From positions 1,276,001 to 1,340,000 of the forward strand of contig JAQPZY010001495.1 of assembly GCA_029931535.1 (NCBI GenBank): a stretch of DNA of 64,000 bases. Direction: 5' to 3'. The notes beneath the pieces were generated by a model. The model did not search any database, was not told the DNA's origin, and saw nothing but the letters and a program-made list of their open reading frames with translations. Source of the DNA: Margaritifera margaritifera. Taxonomy: Eukaryota > Mollusca > Bivalvia > Unionida > Margaritiferidae. Positions 57,397-64,000 of this stretch are shown in pieces. A program made the translations under genes and the position numbers. Numbering within the stretch: the first letter of the stretch is position 1; every line of letters starts with the position of its first letter.

Positions 57397-58074
57397 TCAA
57401 GAATATCTATTTATTTCATCGTCTATCTCCATTCCAGTATTGCCTGCTTCCTTTGCTGATTTCAACAGCAGCAAATGATCGATCATTTCCTTTGTTGAAC
57501 TAAAGATCTTAATACCAGATCCAGATATACCATCACCAGCAATTCATGGTTGATCAAGATATCTTTTTAATTCTTTACGATATATCTTTGACGCTTCTTA
57601 TATAGTATCAAATTCTGGATTATCTTTATTTACTATCTTACCGCGTCTAATGTTATCATTATTTACTTTTTTAAATAAATCTTCAAGTTGAATGTATATC
57701 ATGTTCGCCCATTCTTTGCTGTCTGGATAAGGTAGCAATTTGGTCTCTTTTTCTTCTGTAATAATATTTCTTTGTCGCTCTTCTTCTATTCCTTCTATAG
57801 CATTTGCTAGTGTTTTTGTTTGCTTTAGTTGTTCACGCTATTGTTCTGTTATTTTGTCTAGTATTTCGGTTTGCTTTGTATCGATCGATCCTTCAAGTCC
57901 CTGTTTAATACTTGTTTCATCTGGCTGTTTACCAAGAATTGCTTCTGTTACAGGTTGAAATACCTCAGCTCTCTGCTCAACTATTTCTTGTTGTCCATAA
58001 TGGACTGCATCAAATATTGCCTTATTTCTTTTTCTTGCCTCAATAAGCTGTCTTAGTATTTCTTTCCTTTCCAT
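57397..58074 (-). pseudogene. Charged coiled-coil virion-type protein
   Basis: 225 codons in one frame from ATG 58074 to TGA 57397, with three internal stops (TAG 57838-57840, TAA near 57598, TGA near 57546). Seen: MERKEILRQLIEARKRNKAI, FQPVTEAILGKQPDETSI, then a Lys/Glu-rich stretch (REQLKQTKTLANAIEGIEEE) and a C-terminal MIDHLLLLKSAKEAGNTG. The KQPDE and P(V/I)TEAI wording recurs in Polinton-like elements of invertebrates, usually between ATPase and capsid genes, as here. Function unknown; probably structural. The viral motif (AATTCTGTCTAATACA, about 58084-58099) lies about 10 bases upstream, inside the end of the ATPase gene. Confidence 0.6.
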
Positions 58075-58077
58075 TAT

Positions 58078-58747
58078 TTAGATTGTATTAGACAGAATTA
58101 ACTGTGTCAGATATTGATCAATACAACACTTGAACATCTTGTCAGTTGTTGGTGCAAATCGATCAACAAGTAAAAAATCATGCTTTCCTTTTGTGGCTTG
58201 ATGATAATATTCAGCAAATTTATCTTTTGTTACGTATCCACATTGCTCGATGGTTATGTTTTTGACGTCAGTATTGTCAAGACCTGAGAACAAAATAAAG
58301 CAGCCAGTATTTCGCCTTATAAAGCGATCGATATTGTAGAAACCTTGTGCGAGAAATATTGCATTGCATCTCTTGTTACGTGATAATGAAAAGTACGATT
58401 TTATCTTGTCAATTTCTTTGTGTTCAAGTGGAATGTCATCAAATACAATTATCTTGTGTTCAGATGCATCTAGTTCTTTACCTTTTATAACATCGTCTGG
58501 CTGATTTATTATGAAGATATCATCTTTTACATTAATTTTGTTTTTTAATGCGTCGGTAAACTCTGTTAGTAGTTGATATTTGTCCTGCTGTGGATTAACA
58601 GTGTAAATATGTACTCGATCGTACTTGAAATTATCTTTTAACAACAAGTTCATTAACAAGTTATTTTTACCAACAATAAGATAATGACAGTTTGGTAGAT
58701 TGTTGTTGTGTTAATACATTTTCTGTGTCAAAGTTGATCACGCTCAT
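58078..58747 (-). pseudogene. Genome-packaging ATPase (FtsK/HerA, A32-like)
   Basis: The main frame 58078-58659 carries a Walker-B-type block HKIIVFDDIPLEHKEIDKIK (near 58405-58465), SLSRNKRCNAIFLAQGFYNI (near 58330-58390, the sensor/arginine region), RRNTGCFILFSG and a C-terminal HDFLLVDRFAPT. This is the usual order in A32-like ATPases that drive DNA into capsids. The start MSVINFDTEN at 58747 is in a different frame. A (CAA)n slip near 58700 separates it from LPNCHYLIVG. The Walker A loop is collapsed: LIVGK is followed at once by NNLLMNLLL, lacking the usual Gly-Ser-Gly loop, so about 15 bases appear deleted. Nucleotide binding should be lost. Confidence 0.8.
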
Positions 58748-58763
58748 TTGTTTACTATATATT

Positions 58764-58778
58764 TGTTTAGATTAAATT
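58764..58778 (-). promoter_or_regulatory. Viral upstream motif (AATTTAATCTAAACA)
   Basis: 16 bases upstream of the ATPase ATG at 58747. Confidence 0.6.
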
Positions 58779-58885
58779 GATGGTTTGGTGATAATTTGTT
58801 CCTTCATGTATTTTACTTATTGTGTAAAATTATTAGTGTGTTTGATTAAAAACAAAAAAATTAATGTAACATAAAGTAATAAATA

Positions 58886-60113
58886 ATGGCATATTATGCA
58901 AAGTTTGGCAATTTCATTGGCAATGGTGGTTCTGACACAACAACAACAGGTGGTGGTGTTGAACTTACAATATATGTCAAAAAATCTGGAGACACAATGT
59001 TAGGTAACCTTAGCATGAAAGATAAAAGAATACTTAATCTAGAGACTAAGTATCCACCAGATAATGTTGACAATTCACAAGCTGTAAGTTATGGTCAATT
59101 AAAAGGTGTAGATGATAAAAAATTAAATTTGTCTGGTGGAACAATGACAGGAGATATTAACATTGCAACAGGCAAAAATATAATAAATCTAAATAAAACA
59201 TATTCAATATTTAATGTTGATACATCACAAGCTGTATCTCTTGCACACCTTAAATATGTTGACAATACAAAGGTAACAAAGACAGGAGATACAATGATAG
59301 GTACATTAGGTTTTATCAATGGTGGCAAACGAACTGGATTTCAACATCTATGCCTGTTACTGAGATTAGTGATGTTGTTAGTCAATGACAGGATCGTTAA
59401 ATATGGGCGACAAGATACTTTATGGACTACAAACAACTACACCTGATGGTGATACATATGATGTAAGTTATAAAGTGTTAAAAGATTGTTCGGTACAAAA
59501 AATTGATGACACAATGACAGGTGTATTAAATATGGGCGCCAACAAGGTAACATCAAGTGAAGTGCCAGCAACAGGCAATGATCTGACAAAATAAAGCCTA
59601 TGTCGATAGTGTTGCTATTGGTACAAAGCGTGCTAAGAACAATGTTGGTTGTATACCAATGCTGTCATCATATAACAGTAACCGCAGAGGCCATAGTGTT
59701 ACTGCAGGTAGCGTGTATGGTAATGTTGCTCATCCATGGTATTGTTTTCTCTGGGACCAAACTGGGTCAGATCCTAGTAATGAATGGGCAACTGGTGGTG
59801 TAACATCAAATTTCTGGAAACAAAGTTTACATCTGCCATTTGTGTTTGGAAGTTTATGTTACGCGGCAGACCAAAGAATACAGAAAGAATATATAGCTGG
59901 CAGTTACGCGCATCTAATAACAATTTTGCTACATATGACACACTGTATTCAACAACAGTAAACACATATATTGGTTCTACACCTGTTGAGTTTGAACTTA
60001 ATCCTATACCAACAACAAAATATAAATATTACAGAATACATTGTATTTTAGCTGATGGACCTAATCCAGGATTATCTGGAATGCAAATGTATACTATAGA
60101 TGACCTTGTATAA
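58886..60113 (+). pseudogene. Tail-fibre-like attachment protein with discoidin-like C terminus
   Basis: The only large structural gene on the plus strand, divergent from the ATPase. N terminus MAYYAKFGNFIGNGGSDTTT, then repeated modules of about 40-45 residues, each with G(D/G)TM.G.L followed by IxNL and a Q/A-V..... segment (KKSGDTMLGNLSM, LSGGTMTGDINI, TKTGDTMIGTLG, KIDDTMTGVLNMG). These are the beta-repeats typical of phage and viral trimeric fibres. The C-terminal part contains NEWATGGVTSNFWKQ (near 59785-59825), VWKFMLRGRPKNTERIYSWQ (near 59840-59900), NTYIGSTPVEFELN and the end NPGLSGMQMYT, the pattern of a discoidin (F5/8C-like) sugar-binding domain. At least three frameshifts (about 59330-59385, 59590, 59800). 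It would recognise the host cell surface. Confidence 0.85.
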
Positions 60114-60135
60114 ATTTTGTAAATAATAATATAAT

Positions 60136-60566
60136 ATGGCAGATGCTACCGAAAAGCGAACATCAGAGATAGTTGATGTTTGTCGTGAGTTTTATGAAAA
60201 GATATTTAATCCAGAAAATCTTATTTCAGCTGGAGAAAACACAGCAACAGAGGAATTACAGCACTTAAAATAAGTTTAAGTGTTAAAGATAATTTGGTTA
60301 ATGGTGCAAACCAAGAACAAAGAAATAAGTTGTTATCTGTTACTGGTATGCGCGGTAATCAACTACGAGACCAAATTGCAAAATTTGATGCTATGGTTAA
60401 ATTTTGTTCAGATCGAGCGGTAGAAGAACAAGAAAAGGTATTAGAAGATCTATTGCATGATATTATCATTGAGTTAAGCCAAGAAAATAGCAATTTAATA
60501 GCAAGAGCAAATATTATAAGTAAGCGCAAGTTTGTTAAAAAACAAAAAGAAGAAAGAAGACAATGA
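60136..60566 (+). pseudogene. Viral helical protein of unknown function, frameshifted
   Basis: MADATEKRTSEIVDVCREFY start. After a one-base shift near 60260 the frame continues through SLSVKDNLVNGANQEQRNKL and FDAMVKFCSDRAVEEQEKVL to a Lys/Arg-rich end and TGA at 60564-60566. Mostly charged helix. An AATTTTGTAAATA half-copy of the viral motif lies just upstream (about 60115-60127). Its stop overlaps the next start (ATGA). No family recognised. Confidence 0.5.
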
Positions 60567-61228
60567 GAAAATTCTAGGTGTTAGATGATCATACAGATAA
60601 TAAAAGATTATCTCTGTTTAAGAAACAGCACATACAAGACAAATTTGCAAAAAGGCGTTTGTTCAAAGAGTTAGGACTAGATTACAATGATGTTGAAACA
60701 ATATTGGAAGTTCATAATGAACCAGATGATGCGCAGATACTAGCAACAGCATATTATGTGTTAGTGTCGTCTTTTTCAAACAAAGGAGATAATTATACAA
60801 CAGAAGAAATTTACACAGCATTAGAAGCTGTAAACATGGTACATGAAATAACTGAAAAATTGCCTGGTGTTAAAAAAACGAAATTTTATAATGAAATATC
60901 GGAACGAACAGATATTTTTAAAAAAATAACATGGCAGATGGAAACAAAACTTGTACAAGACAAACTTAATATAATTAAAAATGATGAATATTACACAGAA
61001 ATTAACAAAATAAAAGATAACAAAAATTGTACCAAAATAATTGATCTTATTTCATTAAAATTAGGAATATCATTAACAGAAATGTTATCTAACATCAACA
61101 ATAAAATTCGTGATTTTGCAGCTGCATACACTATTATGTTGCAAAAAATGGACAAACATGACAACAAATTGAAAGATGGATTTTATGAAAGAGCGGCGCA
61201 TTTTATTGATGATAACCAGAACTACTGA
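60563..61228 (+). pseudogene. Viral helical protein of unknown function (~220 aa), near-intact
   Basis: The ATG at 60563 overlaps the previous stop as ATGA, arguing for coupled translation. TAG at codon 5 (60575-60577) breaks it, after which 216 codons are open: LFKKQHIQDKFAKRRLFKEL, DDAQILATAYYVLVSSFSNK, KIIDLISLKLGISLTEMLSN, ending FIDDNQNY. All-helical composition, no catalytic motif seen. It is the last viral gene before the right host junction about 95 bases on. Function unknown. Confidence 0.55.
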
Positions 61229-61583
61229 AAGTTGCTGTTAACAGTATTTCATCACATAATATTCCGGATGTTTTTAACTGTCCCCTCAGAAAAAAGGTAA
61301 CAGATTTTACAAAGTATTACGATTATACCTTAAATAATAATTATAAATTGATACCTATATATCAAACAGAGGGGAAAACACTTATCCTTGGACGCATATA
61401 TCCAAAGAGATAATGTGAATTAGGGTGCTGATGCATGAGAGCTAGGCGCACTAGTTACTCACTACACGTGTTTGATTCTTCCTTGGAACGGATTATAACT
61501 TTCTCACCCCTGTTTGATTATATAGGTGTCATTCTGCAAATACATATTATCACGCATACACGTACACATACACGCACAGAAAT

Positions 61584-61584
<1 letters not shown>

Positions 61585-61658
<74 letters not shown>

Positions 61659-61678
61659 TATATATATATATATATATA

Positions 61679-61731
<53 letters not shown>
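61585..61731. repeat. (CA)n-(TA)n compound microsatellite
   Basis: CA run 61585-61623, then TA runs to 61730 interrupted by AAAA and TTTTT. Confidence 0.97.
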
Positions 61732-61744
61732 GTGAGAGAAATTT

Positions 61745-61793
61745 ATATCGCCACAGTGACTATAACTGCAGTATCGCCACTGTGGCGATATCA
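61745..61793. repeat. Hairpin with ATATCGCCACAGTG arms, segment B copy
   Basis: Perfect 14-bp inverted repeat ATATCGCCACAGTG / CACTGTGGCGATAT with a loop of about 20 bases. The loop has diverged from the A copy more than the arms. Confidence 0.65.
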
Positions 61794-62644
61794 CTCATGG
61801 AACTACCATGTTTACTCATTTAGGAAGTATAGGGCATTTCGAATTACTTTTCGTGAAATCACTGGTCTCCATTTTTGGGTCATCCTTACGCCAAAGAAAA
61901 TGAGAAAGTTTATTCCATGAAAATTTAGATGATTTGCAGTGGTCCGAATGTCTCGAAAAAATAGAATGACTTTGCAAGAAAATGCCCTTTGTCTACGGTC
62001 CTATTTGATAATTAGCCACGGGATACTATTTCAGTCAGTAATAATACAAAGGAAGGTTGACCCCAAACTATCGCACACATCTATTATTAGCGGATGTAAT
62101 TGTGACGGAAACTGAAAATAATCTAGGTAGGAATAACAATTTGAAAAGACGGCATACGTGGAATCCACTTGAATAAACAATTCATGCAGCATATACGAAT
62201 TATTAGAAATAAAATAAACGTAATTACATAATGATAAAAGTGATAAGACATTTGCAGCAGATGGCATGTACTGTATCGAGCGCATGTGGTAGACTGAGAA
62301 GACTAGGCTTGCAGTTCTGTGTCTTTGTAATTGTTCGTGCTCACCGCCCATTATCTCTCGCAGGAGACGTTTTCTCACTTGTAGACAACTTAATCTATTG
62401 CGCATGACTCATGAATTCGTCGCTGGCAATAATAGTCTTTTAGCATTTATCTTGTTAGTTTTGCCGGGAATAGGTATACAGTGCAAACAAGAGAACATTT
62501 CGATGAATGTCAGGGCATCTTAACTCATAAATCAATATAACATGTTAATGTTTCTATAGCTGGTTTAAAGTTATAGACAGAGCGACAGATTTATGTAAAA
62601 ACAGACGGACGGACAGAAAGAAAGAGAATAGTGCAAAAACTTAC

Positions 62645-62708
62645 CAGATTGTTGTTTTGCCGGAATTAGCACTGACACAAGGAGAAAAAGAACGGAAAGT
62701 TTCTTCAA
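62645..62708 (-). pseudogene. Dead exon 1 of the collagen-like gene, segment B copy
   Basis: Paralogous to 15202-15268. The start codon is TTG (62706-62708) where A has ATG. The leader still reads KKL...LLV..LIPA and the donor G|GTAAG is intact, but one codon is missing (LQQP in A, QQS here). The matching exon 2 is gone: the viral element replaces that stretch. Non-functional. Confidence 0.8.
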
Positions 62709-63249
62709 TTTTCTGCTGTTTCTGTATGGAAATGAAATTAAGGCTTTGTTTTATATTATTTCTAAGATATTAATACTTTTGGAACGCTTTCATTGTCATT
62801 AATCGAGAGGAAGTGCGTTTAAAACTGCATTTCTTCCTGAAACCTAGTCTCATTCAAACATACTCTCATATTACTCCGAAAGATCGACGCCAAGCGAGAG
62901 TCTGGTAAAGTCGGTACAAGCATTCACATCTGATTGTCGCTCATTTCTTTTTTCTTTTTTTCTGTGCGAGAATTACACCATTTATACCGTAAAGTCCATT
63001 AGCACATTTTGCGCATAAGCGATAATTGTAAACATATTTACAATGTAATCTACAGGCATTCTTTTAGCGCGAAATGAGCGCCCCTTGCAAATATTCAGTG
63101 AGTTAGTGTCACAGTCTGATAATTTGCAAATTTTCACGCAGAAGCGAAAAGTTGTATTAATTATACATAAGCGATAATTGTAAACATATTTACAATGTAA
63201 TGACAAGGCATTAGAAGGTATTGGTCCAAAAGCGGGAAATGCGTGACTT

Positions 63250-64000
63250 AAAGAGGTCTAAAAAATTAATATTATATTTTTAAAAAACTAGAAAATAGCA
63301 AACTTAGTAATTTTTACTGGGTGGGGTAATGAGGGGTTATAACCAATTGCGGATGTTCTACCTGGAATTCAAACGTCGTTCACACATTCAGTATTGCTAT
63401 AATAACATGGCTTGACAATATGGCACATAGATTTAGGCTATAGTTTAACATGTCTATAGTTTGACATGTACTATAGACATAAAGGTTTATTTTCTATAAG
63501 TGCTATACTTTTTATATTTAATATATGAAATAAAATTATAGTAACTTTTAGCAAAAATATACCGTATCAATGTATGGTCTTTAAAGTGCATCTGAAGGTA
63601 AAATCGAGTAAAACTGGTTGTAAATTAGACCAAAAGTTTTTTTTTTTTCATCTCATAGCAGTTCTCCTTTATATCTTCAATGATTACCAAAACCTGAGAA
63701 TATTTACGTGAAGGTATGGTCTTCATTTCCTAATTCAATGAATGAATACGAAAATATTACTTTCTTGACATAAATGTCTCTCAGATGTATGTCTGTATGC
63801 ATGTCTGTAATTATGCAGTTTCTGACATACATACATAATTTACAGAAACCTTAAACATAAACCGATTTCTACAAATAGCATATCAATGTGCATGATTTTG
63901 ATATTTTTAAAGAGGTTTGCACTGCCATAAATATTTGCGTCTTAATTTAATCATAGTGCACATGATTGCCGGATAACAATGTCTTAATTATAAGTGGATA
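63250..64000. other. Segment B end, paralogous to 19620-20240; no gene seen
   Basis: Follows A phrase by phrase (AACTTAGTAATTTTTACTGG, GTTCACACATTCAGTATTGC, GGTAAAATCGAGTAAAACTGG). No open frame of note. Confidence 0.7.

Larger units (their letters stand above)
44384..61322. mobile_element. Polinton/adintovirus-like endogenous provirus, ~17 kb, nearly full length
   Basis: Bounded by loss and return of similarity to segment A (breaks at 44383 and about 61322). It encodes the hallmark set: pPolB, retroviral-type integrase, adenain-like protease, packaging ATPase, double-jelly-roll capsid protein and penton candidate, plus PLA2-like, zinc-ribbon, YqaJ, small basic and fibre proteins. That set is the one described for adintoviruses and animal Polintons. 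The left end is a palindrome. No inverted repeat partner is visible at the right end, and about 0.93 kb of host sequence is missing there, so the right terminus is probably truncated. Most genes are broken, so it is defective. Confidence 0.95.
61322..63170. other. Segment B continuation, paralogous to 14071-15740
   Basis: Similarity to segment A resumes at ACCTTAAATAATAATTAT. It contains the tRNA-like SINE head (61416-61495), a CA/TA microsatellite block (61585-61731), the hairpin (61745-61793) and the dead exon 1 (62645-62708). Confidence 0.8.

Noticed and set aside
61200..61322. Search for a right terminal inverted repeat matching the left end at 44384
   Set aside because: Apart from a short GGACAG-like match no inverted similarity to the left end was found; the right end is judged truncated.

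Overview
The window looks like eukaryotic, animal DNA. It is AT-rich and gene-poor, full of microsatellites, LINE, SINE and Helentron-like debris, with one spliced two-exon gene and several decayed Polinton/Maverick (adintovirus-like) elements. The Helentron-like elements with minisatellite cores and the tRNA-derived SINEs suggest an aquatic invertebrate, most likely a mollusc. That is inference; no species marker is visible.

Layout. (1) 1-3190: a protein-primed family B DNA polymerase of a first Polinton/adintovirus-like element, cut by the left window edge and followed by a palindrome at 3317-3463. (2) 3.5-8.5 kb: non-coding DNA with a truncated LINE reverse transcriptase (5.95-7.0 kb). (3) 8.5-20.2 kb: segment A of a large segmental duplication. 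It carries a small two-exon gene for a secreted collagen-like peptide on the minus strand (13450-15268) and, near its end, a LINE ORF2 tail. (4) 20.2-34.9 kb: repeat-rich spacer with two head-to-tail Helentron-like (HINE-type) elements with ~130-bp tandem repeats, a SINE, a divergent polymerase relic with its TDTDS motif, a GC-rich island of unidentified coding relics, and a ~380-bp satellite array. (5) 35.0-64.0 kb: segment B, the paralogue of A, with a 5.1-kb stretch missing from A that contains an integrase relic.

Inserted in segment B at 44384-61322 is a nearly full-length Polinton/adintovirus-like provirus of about 17 kb. In window order it holds: coiled-coil peptide, pPolB, NUMOD/HNH endonuclease (opposite strand), YqaJ-type nuclease, small proteins, chromodomain retroviral-type integrase, phospholipase A2-like protein, zinc-ribbon protein, adenain-like protease, small basic core-like peptides, an amphipathic small virion-type protein, double-jelly-roll major capsid protein, a basic Ala-rich protein, a penton candidate, a coiled-coil virion-type protein, an FtsK/HerA-like packaging ATPase, and, on the other strand, a tail-fibre-like attachment protein plus two unknown genes. 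Together they cover protein-primed replication, integration, capsid maturation, packaging and attachment. Nearly every large gene carries stops, frameshifts or loss of a catalytic motif, so this is a fossil.

Because segment A keeps the uninterrupted arrangement, the A/B comparison shows what the virus replaced: about 0.93 kb of host DNA including exon 2 of the collagen-like gene. Exon 1 of copy B survives but has lost its ATG. A recurring motif close to AATTTTGTCTAAACA lies 9-18 nt before the start codons of most late genes and is the best candidate for the virus's promoter.
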